Origin: an uncultured Duncaniella sp.
Lineage (GTDB): Bacteria; Bacteroidota; Bacteroidia; Bacteroidales; Muribaculaceae
Assembly (NCBI GenBank): GCA_910577335.1
Contig: CAJTMJ010000040.1
Location: 1-28,756, forward strand
Length of the DNA stretch: 28,756 bases
Direction of reading: 5' to 3'
Shown: positions 1 through 6,561 of the stretch, piece after piece
Layout: every line of letters starts with the position of its first letter
How positions within the stretch are numbered: position 1 is the first letter of the stretch
Notes under the pieces: generated by a model
What the model was told of the DNA's origin: nothing
What the model saw: only the letters and a program-made list of their open reading frames with translations
Database searches by the model: none
Translations under genes and position numbers: made by a program

Positions 1-2
1 AG

Positions 3-293
3 ATTGAGACATGCTTTCGCGCCATGAAGTCCTCCGGATTCAATATCGAGGACACACACCTGCGCGACATCGACCGCATCGCACGTCTTACGGCGATGGT
101 CTGCATGGCATTGGTATGGGCGTATCTCGTGGGCGAACATAAGGATATGAATGTGAAAGCTGTCAGAATATTGAAACACGGCAAGAGAGCCAAATCGCTG
201 GTAAAGTATGGTTTGGAAGAAATCGCAAATGTTCTCCTCAGACCTCTCTACAAGCCGAAATTTGATATTTTCAAATTTTTGTCATGTACTTAG
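3..293 (+). CDS. IS4-type transposase, C-terminal part (5' end outside window)
   Basis: The reading frame is open from the left edge and ends at a TAG at 291-293, so this is the last ~96 residues of a longer protein. Recognisable features are a segment reading ETCFRAMKSSGFNIEDTHL, a hydrophobic stretch (MVCMALVWAYLVG) and a conserved-looking end with LVKYGLEEIANVLLRP. This matches the C-terminus of IS4-superfamily transposases common in Bacteroidales, where the downstream acidic residue of the DDE triad is an E in an FRAMK-like context. The DDE core itself lies mostly outside the window. The gene points toward the end of the tra operon, so the insertion sequence sits just downstream of the tra terminator. 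Family assignment is from recognition of the motif, not a search. Confidence 0.75.
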   Translation: METCFRAMKSSGFNIEDTHLRDIDRIARLTAMVCMALVWAYLVGEHKDMNVKAVRILKHGKRAKSLVKYGLEEIANVLLRPLYKPKFDIFKFLSCT

Positions 294-507
294 AAAACAG
301 ACAAGAAACTGTCAGATTTCTATATGCCAAGGGCAAAGCGTTGGAAACGCCTTTAATATGTCATGGCTAAGGCCCCCCACCAAAAAGGTAAGTAGCACTA
401 AGCCAATGGCAAAATTACTAATTTTTTTCGAGATGGGAAAGAGATAATTCAGTTAAATCATGGAGGAATCCGAAGTTGGACTAAAATGGACAATTTAATC
501 GTATTAA
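294..507. other. Gene-free stretch between IS transposase and tra terminator
   Basis: No convincing gene is present. Short frames here overlap the transposase end or are antisense. The right end of the IS presumably lies in this stretch, because the transposase stops at 293 and the lysozyme terminator begins near 508. I could not identify the terminal inverted repeat, because its partner is outside the window. Confidence 0.5.
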
Positions 508-546
508 AACAGTGAAAGCATCCCGCTATAGAACGGAATGCTTTCA
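508..546 (-). terminator. Hairpin terminator after the lysozyme gene / tra operon
   Basis: GAAAGCAT (514-521) and ATGCTTTC (538-545) form an 8-bp perfect stem. It extends inward by CCG/CGG after one mismatch, with a loop of about 8 nt. It lies 6 bp beyond the lysozyme TAG (552-554) when read leftward and is followed by a T-rich run. This is the expected place for a rho-independent stop of the leftward tra transcript. Because the arms are symmetrical, it could also act on rightward transcription leaving the IS. Confidence 0.7.
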
Positions 547-551
547 ATAAA

Positions 552-881
552 CTACGGAGTGTATAAAGTAAGTATTTCTGTAAGGCGACGAGTGTATAAT
601 CCTTTGTGCCACTTTCCTTTGTAGCGACAGTGGGAGGTGTAGGACTTGAAGATGTTGCGGTCGCCACGTTTCAACTTTTTCAGGACGGTGGACTTGTTGA
701 CTACACCGGGTCCGCAGTTGTAGGCGAGTGCGCCGAGGAGAACTGAGTCCTTGCCGTATTGGGAGTAGAGGGCGCAGAACTTACGGAGGTCTTTTCGGAG
801 CAATGCGTCGGCTTGCGCTTCGGTTAGCTGACAGCCTCGGCGGTAGGGTTCTCCCCGCTGGACTTGATGACCGTAGCCTAC
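552..881 (-). pseudogene. Lysozyme gene, detached 3' fragment (109 codons)
   Basis: Read leftward, this encodes VGYGHQ..., then TEAQADALLRKDLRKFCALY, GALAYNCGPG and a basic C-terminus ending LTLYTP. It is the C-terminal two thirds of the phage-like lysozyme (muramidase) carried at the end of Bacteroides tra operons. It has no start codon of its own: upstream in frame are element-derived codons and then a TAA, with only a TTG near 803 as a conceivable start. The missing N-terminus (signal peptide, FERAVLIIKKFE helix with the likely catalytic Glu, HWPY) is at 4926-5087 on the same strand. Joining 5087-4926 to 881-552 gives exactly 492 nt, or 164 codons with the stop, with no frameshift. The break is therefore a clean insertion of the recombinase element, and this half should be non-functional while the element is present. 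Confidence 0.85.
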
Positions 882-915
882 ATAAGGCTTATCTAAAGCT
901 TTGGATAAGCCGTAT
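882..915. repeat. Imperfect 34-bp palindrome at the left end of the RIT element
   Basis: The segment is nearly self-complementary, with two imperfect positions. Its core is two inverted octamers, TTATCTAA (889-896) and TTGGATAA (901-908), facing each other across AGCT. TTGGATAA recurs at 1000-1007 and 4902-4909 and, inverted, at 932-939, all inside the element ends. Inverted arms around a short spacer are what a tyrosine recombinase core site looks like, so this is a candidate recombination site. The right end has only the equivalent of 910-941, so the left end carries roughly 25 extra bases. Confidence 0.65.
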
Positions 916-941
916 TATCAAAAGAAAAACATTATCCAATG
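910..941 (+). repeat. Left terminal inverted repeat of the RIT element
   Basis: This is inverted with respect to 4900-4931, with 29 of 32 positions identical. It includes the run ATTATC-A-AAGAAAAACATTATCC and ends outward in CCGTAT. The matching outer hexamer at the right end is CCTTAT, which doubles as lysozyme codons 53-54. Confidence 0.85.
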
Positions 942-1119
942 TTCCATGTAATAATCATCGTAAGCATCTGATTATAAATAATTCTTGTTGATATTTTATT
1001 TGGATAATAAAATGCATCATTCATGAACTTTTGATGACCGATGTTAGTTTTAATCATAAAACAACCCTCTAAACTTTACGGCCAAGAACAATCAAGGATA
1101 CAATATTGACAGTCTGATT

Positions 1120-2316
1120 GTGAAGTGTTCGGAGCAAATGAAAGAATCCGGATACTCTCCGGGATGTATCGACTCTCATAATGTAAGATGGCGTCTTTAC
1201 CTGATACCTTTTTTAGAAAAAGAATCATCGATGGCCTATACTATAGATTTAGGCCGAAAGTTCCTTCATGGTATTATACCGACTCTTCGTCCATCCACTG
1301 TGCGTCGTTTCAAAAGGAGCATAAGGATTCTTGACGCCTATATAGCAACAGGCAATATACCTAAACACGCACCACGTGTAGCCCCACCTCCTTTGCCGGG
1401 AGCCATTGGGAAAGTGGCGCAAGAGTTTTTGGAACATAAAAAACAAGGACGGTGTGCATTAATCACTGTTGAACATCACCGACGACTGTTGTCTTATTTT
1501 ACTGTTAGCATGGAAACTCAAGGAAAGGTTGATTTGTCTCAGATAACAGAAGATGATGTACTTTCATTTCTAGATGTTCCAGAATCCAAGCAGGCAAGAT
1601 TTTCAGCGATGAAGCAATTCTATCGCTATGTAGGGAAACATTATCCGGGGAAACCGGATTATTCCTATGTGTTTGAATTCACTCATTTTGTGCCGACAAG
1701 GAAACTGCCTTCAGCTTACAGCCTTGATGAGATACGGATTGTAGAGGAATCTATTGACAGAAGTAGCGCAATCGGGAAAAGGACTTATGCCATGTTCCTA
1801 TTGGCATCAAGATTGGGCCTGAGGATATCTGATATTACCAATCTGAGGTTCGATAACATAGACTGGGATCAATCGACAATAAAACTGAGTCAGGTCAAAA
1901 CAGGGAAACCTATTGAGCTTCCTCTGTTGGCGCCTGTCGGCGAAGCCATCATATCATATCTTAGAGTGCGGCCTGACTGTGACCTTGATTATGTTTTTGT
2001 CACTCATACCCCGCCGTTGAGCATGATGAATCGTTCTGGCGCGTCAAAATTGATTTCCAATGCGATAACAGGCAGTGGTATTGACGGTGCCGGAAGGAAA
2101 CACGGTCCGCATTCACTTCGTTCTTCCCTCGCCACACGTATGCTTGAGGAAGGGACAGATCTTCCCGTCATATCTGATTCTCTCGGTCATGGAGGCAACG
2201 ATATCACAATGGAGTACTTGCGTATCGACATTGGCGCGATACGTAGATGTATGCTTGAGGTTCCACCTGTAAATGATAGTTTCTATGGACAGCAAAACGG
2301 TATATTCTATATATGA
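1120..2316 (+). CDS. Tyrosine recombinase, first of the trio (RitA-like)
   Basis: A 398-residue site-specific recombinase of the phage-integrase family that would catalyse strand exchange at the element ends. An N-terminal SAM-like DNA-binding half is followed by a catalytic half carrying the full set: R235 (LGLRISDI), K260 (VKTGK), H331 and R334 (PHSLR), H357 (LGHGG) and the nucleophile Y366 (MEYLRID). The length fits RitA proteins, the longest of the three. The start chosen is GTG at 1120. An ATG at 1138 (MKESGYSP) is an alternative that loses six residues. Its 3' end overlaps the next gene by 44 bp, so the three genes are probably one operon transcribed from the ~205-bp left end. I saw no clear consensus promoter there. 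No frameshift or lost catalytic residue is visible. Confidence 0.88.
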   Translation: MKCSEQMKESGYSPGCIDSHNVRWRLYLIPFLEKESSMAYTIDLGRKFLHGIIPTLRPSTVRRFKRSIRILDAYIATGNIPKHAPRVAPPPLPGAIGKVAQEFLEHKKQGRCALITVEHHRRLLSYFTVSMETQGKVDLSQITEDDVLSFLDVPESKQARFSAMKQFYRYVGKHYPGKPDYSYVFEFTHFVPTRKLPSAYSLDEIRIVEESIDRSSAIGKRTYAMFLLASRLGLRISDITNLRFDNIDWDQSTIKLSQVKTGKPIELPLLAPVGEAIISYLRVRPDCDLDYVFVTHTPPLSMMNRSGASKLISNAITGSGIDGAGRKHGPHSLRSSLATRMLEEGTDLPVISDSLGHGGNDITMEYLRIDIGAIRRCMLEVPPVNDSFYGQQNGIFYI

Positions 2317-3298
2317 GGATAACTTTACAAGTGTGTTCTCACCATATATCCTGAGGTTTTTGGAAATAAAGGCTTCCGCGGAATATAAGCTTGATAATTT
2401 TCTTGCTGTTCTTCGTGATTTTGACCGCTTTATATCCAAATCTGAGATTACCTCACTCTATTTGCCACAGTCGGTTCTGGCAGCATGGAAAGATCAGACG
2501 ACAGGAAGGAAAGCCTCTACAATTTATGAGAAGTGCTGTATAATGGGACAGTTCTGCAGATATCTGATAAAACTCGGAATCCCATGCCATATGCCGGTTT
2601 ATCCGAGAAAGCCCAAGAAACTGTATGTCCCGTATATTTTTTCAAAGGAAGAGATTGAAAAAATATTTTTTGCGGCAGACAGTCTGAAGGCAGAAAACAG
2701 ACTGTTTACCTCAGCGGTGTTTTCGATACCTGTAATTTTACGGTTACTGTATTCAACAGGCATGAGGATCGGAGAAGCATTGGCTCTCAATAACAAAGAT
2801 GTTGACATGCCTAACGGAGTGATATATATCCGACATCCGAAGAATAAAATGGAACGCCAGCTTCCCATCATTGATAGCTTGCATTGTGTACTGCGCCAGT
2901 ATCTTGAAAACAGGGGTAAATTGCCTTTGCAATGTGTGGGGCTGCCTGATAATCCACTTTTTATCTCATTGAACGGGTCTCGGATTGACAATGGCGCAGT
3001 CTTTCGCTGGTTTTTGCGTATCCTGCAAATATGCGGGATTCCATATATGCCAGGGAAAGGGCCCCGGATACACGATCTGCGACACACTTTCGCCGTGCAT
3101 GCCCTTGAATGGGCCTCGAGGGACGGAGCCGATTTATACAACACCTTACCCGTCATATCCGTGGCTCTCGGACACAAGTGTGTCACTGACACAGAACATT
3201 ACGTCAGGATAACAAGACAGGTTTATCCGGATCTGACAGCGATGACATCAGCCATATCCGAACACATCTTTCCAACCATATCAATCCCGCGACAATGA
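2273..3298 (+). CDS. Tyrosine recombinase, second of the trio (RitB-like)
   Basis: A 341-residue phage-integrase family protein. Catalytic residues are R165 (STGMRIGEAL), a lysine near 190-192, H267 and R270 (IHDLRHTFA), H301 (LGHK) and Y310 (TEHYVRI), so it looks active. It begins inside the end of the first recombinase gene (44-bp overlap, different frame) and ends in an ATGA overlap with the third. An ATG at 2285 (MDSKTVYSIY) is an alternative start with a shorter overlap. In known RIT elements the three recombinases are distantly related and keep a fixed order. These three are clearly diverged from each other, which argues for the conserved trio rather than a recent tandem duplication. 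Confidence 0.87.
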   Translation: MIVSMDSKTVYSIYEDNFTSVFSPYILRFLEIKASAEYKLDNFLAVLRDFDRFISKSEITSLYLPQSVLAAWKDQTTGRKASTIYEKCCIMGQFCRYLIKLGIPCHMPVYPRKPKKLYVPYIFSKEEIEKIFFAADSLKAENRLFTSAVFSIPVILRLLYSTGMRIGEALALNNKDVDMPNGVIYIRHPKNKMERQLPIIDSLHCVLRQYLENRGKLPLQCVGLPDNPLFISLNGSRIDNGAVFRWFLRILQICGIPYMPGKGPRIHDLRHTFAVHALEWASRDGADLYNTLPVISVALGHKCVTDTEHYVRITRQVYPDLTAMTSAISEHIFPTISIPRQ

Positions 3299-4347
3299 AA
3301 TCAAAATCACTTGAATCTCCGTTATCAATACATATAGGGGCTTTCTTTTCCCATCATCTGGCTGTCGAACGTGGAGCCAGTCCTCACACAATCCGCTCAT
3401 ATGCAAATGCACTGACAGGCTATCTCGAATATCTTGAGACAGTACGTGGTATCAGAGTGAGCAAAGTTGACACATCCGCACTTAGTCGCGGTAACGTGCT
3501 CGACTATCTGAACTGGCTTGAAAACGACAAGGGGGTCTCGGTACAGACTCGAAACCAGCGCCTTGCTGCCATACACTCTTTATGTCGTTTTCTACAACAT
3601 GATGACATTACCCATATAGACCGATGGCATGATATATTGACAATAAAGACAAAGAAATACAGGCCCCGGCCAATGACATTTCTTTCTGTGGAGGGTATGA
3701 AGCTCCTGCTCGAACAGGTATCCACCGATACTGCGGCAGGAAGACGCAATCTGACAATGCTCGCACTTCTTTATGAAACAGGAGCCCGTGTGAACGAACT
3801 CATCCATATACGACTATGCGACCTTCATCTTGAATCTCCAGCCTATCTGACCCTGCAAGGAAAAGGGAATAAAAACAGGGCCGTCCCATTGCAAGACAAA
3901 GTAGTGGCGTTGCTTAAACTATATATTGAGGATTTTAACCTTGACCGCCGTGAAGTCCAGTCTGAGACCTTGTTTAAGAACAGAATCGGAGAACGGCTTA
4001 CAAGTGCGGGAGTCACGTACCTGCTAATGAAGTACGTGACTCTTGCGCACGAGCGGAATCCATCACTTGTGCCTCAACGTATAACACCGCATTGTTTACG
4101 ACACAGCAAGGCCATGCACATGCTCCAGGCCGGGGTGAAGCTGGTATATATAAGAGATATGTTGGGACATGTGTCCATATCAACGACTGAAATATACGCG
4201 CGGGCTGACTCCAGACAGAAAAGAGAGGCTCTGGAAGCGGCCTACCGTGACATCATTCCGGATAAAGAACGGGATGCAACTCCCGTTTGGGAGACTAACA
4301 GTTCTCTTAAAGAATGGCTCAAGAGTCTTGGAAAGCATTCGGGCTAA
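3295..4347 (+). CDS. Tyrosine recombinase, third of the trio (RitC-like)
   Basis: A 350-residue XerC/D-like tyrosine recombinase. The N-terminal core-binding half includes HLAVERGASPHTIRSYANAL. The catalytic residues are R165 (ETGARVNEL), K190 (GKGNKNR), H266 and R269 (PHCLRH), H292 (LGHVS) and Y301 (TTEIYARAD). It starts in an ATGA overlap with the second recombinase (3295-3298), which suggests translational coupling. Its TAA (4345-4347) overlaps by 2 bp the TAG (4344-4346) of the convergent M23 gene, so there is no spare DNA between recombinase and cargo. That tightness suggests the two have travelled together. Confidence 0.87.
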   Translation: MKSKSLESPLSIHIGAFFSHHLAVERGASPHTIRSYANALTGYLEYLETVRGIRVSKVDTSALSRGNVLDYLNWLENDKGVSVQTRNQRLAAIHSLCRFLQHDDITHIDRWHDILTIKTKKYRPRPMTFLSVEGMKLLLEQVSTDTAAGRRNLTMLALLYETGARVNELIHIRLCDLHLESPAYLTLQGKGNKNRAVPLQDKVVALLKLYIEDFNLDRREVQSETLFKNRIGERLTSAGVTYLLMKYVTLAHERNPSLVPQRITPHCLRHSKAMHMLQAGVKLVYIRDMLGHVSISTTEIYARADSRQKREALEAAYRDIIPDKERDATPVWETNSSLKEWLKSLGKHSG

Positions 4348-5087
4348 AAGCGATGTCGCCTTGTATCTGACAATTTGTTCAACATGGCCTTCACATAGTC
4401 CAGTATAATCAAGGGATTAAGTGATGTCGCGCCTTTGCGAAGTGTCAGGTGCAGGTGGGCGCCAGTTGAACGCCCCGTGGAACCTACAAGTCCAACCACT
4501 TGCCCCGGATGGACAATCTGGCCTTGTTTAACAAGAATTTTTGACAAATGGTAATACGAGAGTTTGTAATGGCCATGACGAATATCAACATAATTACCTC
4601 TGGAGCCATCTCGACCGACTTCGCTCACAACTCCGTGCATCATTGCAAATGCCGGTTCCCCAAATTTTGCACGCAAATCAAGGCCGTTGTGATGTTGATA
4701 CTTATTTGTAACCGGATCCTTACGAACCCCGTATTTTGATGAAATTACAATCTTTTTGAGCGGCAGACATACAAAAGCTATCTGCATATCGGGGCTAGCG
4801 GATGCAGTTCTCATAGTGTCAGGCTTCAGAATATTATCGAAAGAAATATCTTCACTTTCATTGCTAATATGTTGAACAATAGCACTATCATTAAGATTTC
4901 GTTGGATAATGTTTTTCTTCTGATAATAAGGCCAGTGACTCGGCTTATGGATCGTCTCAAATTTCTTGATTATCAGGACTGCCCGTTCAAAAAGTGGCAG
5001 TTCCATTATTGACCGTTTTGCGGCAAAGGCTGGCGTAGTGACCGCGAGGGTCACTAACGCCATGAGGAATATCAATAGTTTTTTCAT
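4344..5087 (-). CDS. Chimeric secreted M23 peptidase: lysozyme N-terminus fused to element-borne LytM domain
   Basis: A 247-residue protein made of two joined pieces. Residues 1-54 come from the CTn lysozyme: a signal peptide (about 1-22, ending AFA), then FERAVLIIKKFE and HWPY. From residue 55 the codons belong to the RIT element: the terminal inverted repeat itself encodes YQKKNIIQ, then a linker (62-105) and an M23/LytM metallopeptidase domain. Expected zinc ligands are visible: H133 and D137 (HNGLDL), H180 (YYHL), and H211/H213 (GAHLHL). M23 enzymes cut peptide cross-links of peptidoglycan, so the secreted product could open the wall for mating in place of the lost lysozyme. The ATG overlaps the TGA of traQ (ATGA), so it keeps the lysozyme's place in the tra operon. 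The cargo has no signal peptide or obvious start of its own; internal Met codons at 92 and 101 would give a cytoplasmic fragment. Confidence 0.85.
   Translation of the reverse strand: MKKLLIFLMALVTLAVTTPAFAAKRSIMELPLFERAVLIIKKFETIHKPSHWPYYQKKNIIQRNLNDSAIVQHISNESEDISFDNILKPDTMRTASASPDMQIAFVCLPLKKIVISSKYGVRKDPVTNKYQHHNGLDLRAKFGEPAFAMMHGVVSEVGRDGSRGNYVDIRHGHYKLSYYHLSKILVKQGQIVHPGQVVGLVGSTGRSTGAHLHLTLRKGATSLNPLIILDYVKAMLNKLSDTRRHRF
4900..4931 (-). repeat. Right terminal inverted repeat of the RIT element (coding)
   Basis: This matches the complement of 910-941 at 29 of 32 positions. It is translated: in the leftward frame it supplies PYYQKKNIIQR of the chimeric M23 protein, and its outer CCTTAT is lysozyme codons 53-54. 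An inverted repeat that is open in the frame of the target gene is needed for the in-frame fusion. Confidence 0.85.
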
Positions 5088-5656
5088 CGGGCAATCGGTG
5101 TTATAGTTCCGGGATTGACAGGGCTGATGATGCCGGGAGTTTTACCGCCGTCATTGTCTCCGCTGTCTTTACTGTTGAACTCAAAGGTTTGCTGCCACGG
5201 GGTAGAATTGAACGAATCTTCCACGACCACGAGGAATTTGTGGGCCTCGGATGAGTTGGCGGTGTAGTTCAGTCGGAAGGTCTTGCTTTCGAGAAGCACT
5301 CGGTCGTTGTTGACCAGTACGGGACCGTCAACGAGTTTGAGAGTGCCTTCGCCGTCATACTGGAAGTAGCGGATTGTGTAGAGTGTGTTGGCATAGTTCC
5401 CTTCGGGCTTGATCTCGAAGCGCAATTCAACAGTCTGTCCCTTTGTGATTTTGTCGCCGTAAGGCATGACTTCCACCGTGAACGGATAGGACTGCTGCAC
5501 GTCGAGGTCGTCAGAGCAGGAAGTGAGAGCGATAACGAGGGTGAAGAGGATTGCCCAGTAACCGCAACGCGCTTTCGTAGTGGAACGAAGAAAGAACCCG
5601 AAGAACCGGGCGGGAGTGAGGCGCGTTTCGCCGATTTTGTTGATGATTGTTTTCAC
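5084..5656 (-). CDS. traQ: TraQ-like conjugal transfer lipoprotein (DUF3872)
   Basis: A 190-residue protein with an extended basic N-terminus, one hydrophobic segment (WAILFTLVIALTSC) ending in a lipobox-like ALTSC, and a soluble beta-rich domain with PYGDKITKGQTVELRFEI and FNSTPWQQTFEF. This matches the DUF3872/TraQ family found at the end of Bacteroides tra operons. It is predicted to be an outer-membrane or periplasmic lipoprotein; its exact role in the channel is not established. The tail (about 165-190) is Gly/Pro/Ile-rich and low in complexity. Its TGA overlaps the start of the next gene (ATGA). The start lies 5 bp from the traP stop. The alternative Met codons are far downstream, so ATG at 5656 is preferred even though it gives ~30 residues ahead of the lipobox helix. 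Confidence 0.85.
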   Translation of the reverse strand: MKTIINKIGETRLTPARFFGFFLRSTTKARCGYWAILFTLVIALTSCSDDLDVQQSYPFTVEVMPYGDKITKGQTVELRFEIKPEGNYANTLYTIRYFQYDGEGTLKLVDGPVLVNNDRVLLESKTFRLNYTANSSEAHKFLVVVEDSFNSTPWQQTFEFNSKDSGDNDGGKTPGIISPVNPGTITPIAR

Positions 5657-5661
5657 GTTTT

Positions 5662-6561
5662 TCAGAGTTTGAGTTTTGTTGATTTTTTCGGATAGAGCGA
5701 CATGAGGTAGTCGTTCAGATCCTTGTAGTCGGGATAGAGTGCCGACTTGTCCATGACCCTGTCGCCGAATTCTCTTTGGAGTCTGGCGAGTGCCGCGCGT
5801 CCTGCGGTGTCATTATCAAGGTAGCACTGGATTACAGAGTAATTGCCGAGGGCTGGGATTGCCTTCTGGAGATTGGATACAGAGTTTAGCACGATGGTAT
5901 CGAGTCCATCGTTATAGCCGAGGCGTTCCGCTGAAAGGAAGTCTATGAATCCCTCAAACACGTTACACCGGGCGTTGCCGTTGGCAATTAAAGTGATGTG
6001 CTTGGGTGGGTAAGAACCCTTAAAGAAAGGATTCCTCAACTCTAAACCATTGGCGTTGTTGGGAAAGCCGACGGCATAGTATCGCTTTCCATGAAGCTCA
6101 TAGTCAACCTGTACGCAGTAGCGTTGGGCTATCTCTTTCGGTATACCTCTGTCGGCGAGATAGCGCAGCAGTACCGGCGACTCCAGACGCGACACTTCGA
6201 TATTCTCAAATGTCGGTTCCTCGACAAACTGCGTTGGCTTATAGGGGTTCTTTGCAGAGGCAAAGCGTCGTTCCGACGATGAAGCGGTCGGGAGGCGCAT
6301 CTTCTCAGCGATATAATCGGCTTGCTTCAAAAAGTCCGTTTCACCGGACATTTCTCCGGCAAGCGAGAAGATGTCGCCACCCGCGCCCGTTCCGAAGTCA
6401 AACCACAGATTTTTCCGTGGATTGACATGGAACGAGGGCTTACGCTCACTTCGGTAGGGGGAGTAAAACCACAGACCTTTGCTGTCGCGTCCGGTGGGCT
6501 GATAGCCCAACTGATTCAGGAACTCGACAAGCGAGATTTTCCGGATTTCGTCGATGTTCAT
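5662..6561 (-). CDS. traP: TraP-like DNA primase (CHC2-like plus Toprim)
   Basis: A 299-residue DnaG-type primase-related protein, thought to prime the transferred single strand in the recipient or donor. Residues ~10-70 are a CHC2-like domain (VEFLNQLGY, FYSPYRSERKPSFHVNP, WFDFGTGAGGDIFSL) in which the zinc-binding Cys/His set is not apparent. The C-terminal half carries the Toprim signatures: the acidic residue in VFEGFIDFLS and the DxD-like CYLDNDTAG. The protein is shorter than DnaG, as is usual for TraP. Its ATG overlaps the stop of the upstream accessory gene by four bases (ATGA at 6558-6561). Together with that neighbour it forms a primase-like pair. Confidence 0.85.
   Translation of the reverse strand: MNIDEIRKISLVEFLNQLGYQPTGRDSKGLWFYSPYRSERKPSFHVNPRKNLWFDFGTGAGGDIFSLAGEMSGETDFLKQADYIAEKMRLPTASSSERRFASAKNPYKPTQFVEEPTFENIEVSRLESPVLLRYLADRGIPKEIAQRYCVQVDYELHGKRYYAVGFPNNANGLELRNPFFKGSYPPKHITLIANGNARCNVFEGFIDFLSAERLGYNDGLDTIVLNSVSNLQKAIPALGNYSVIQCYLDNDTAGRAALARLQREFGDRVMDKSALYPDYKDLNDYLMSLYPKKSTKLKL

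Larger units (their letters stand above)
882..4931 (+). mobile_element. RIT-type element: three tyrosine recombinases plus M23 domain, inserted in the lysozyme gene
   Basis: The boundaries are defined by a direct repeat ATAAGG at 882-887 and 4926-4931, which belongs to the CCT TAT codons of the lysozyme HWPYVGYGH motif. Just inside are inverted repeats at 910-941 and 4900-4931 (29 of 32 identical). The contents are ~205 bp of non-coding left end, three overlapping recombinase genes (1120-4347), and a convergent M23 domain reading frame (4344-4925). Three adjacent tyrosine recombinases with terminal inverted repeats is the established layout of recombinase-in-trio (RIT) elements. The element is about 4044 bp counting one copy of the repeat. 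Removing it restores an intact lysozyme frame. The M23 cargo and its fusion to the target gene are not part of the RIT description I know. Confidence 0.85.

Noticed and set aside
2599..3192. 197-residue frame antisense to the second recombinase
   Set aside because: The sense gene has all catalytic motifs; the antisense product resembles nothing.
882..4931. The three recombinases as the integrase module of the conjugative transposon itself
   Set aside because: They are enclosed by inverted repeats inside a tra-operon gene, so they form a separate secondary element.
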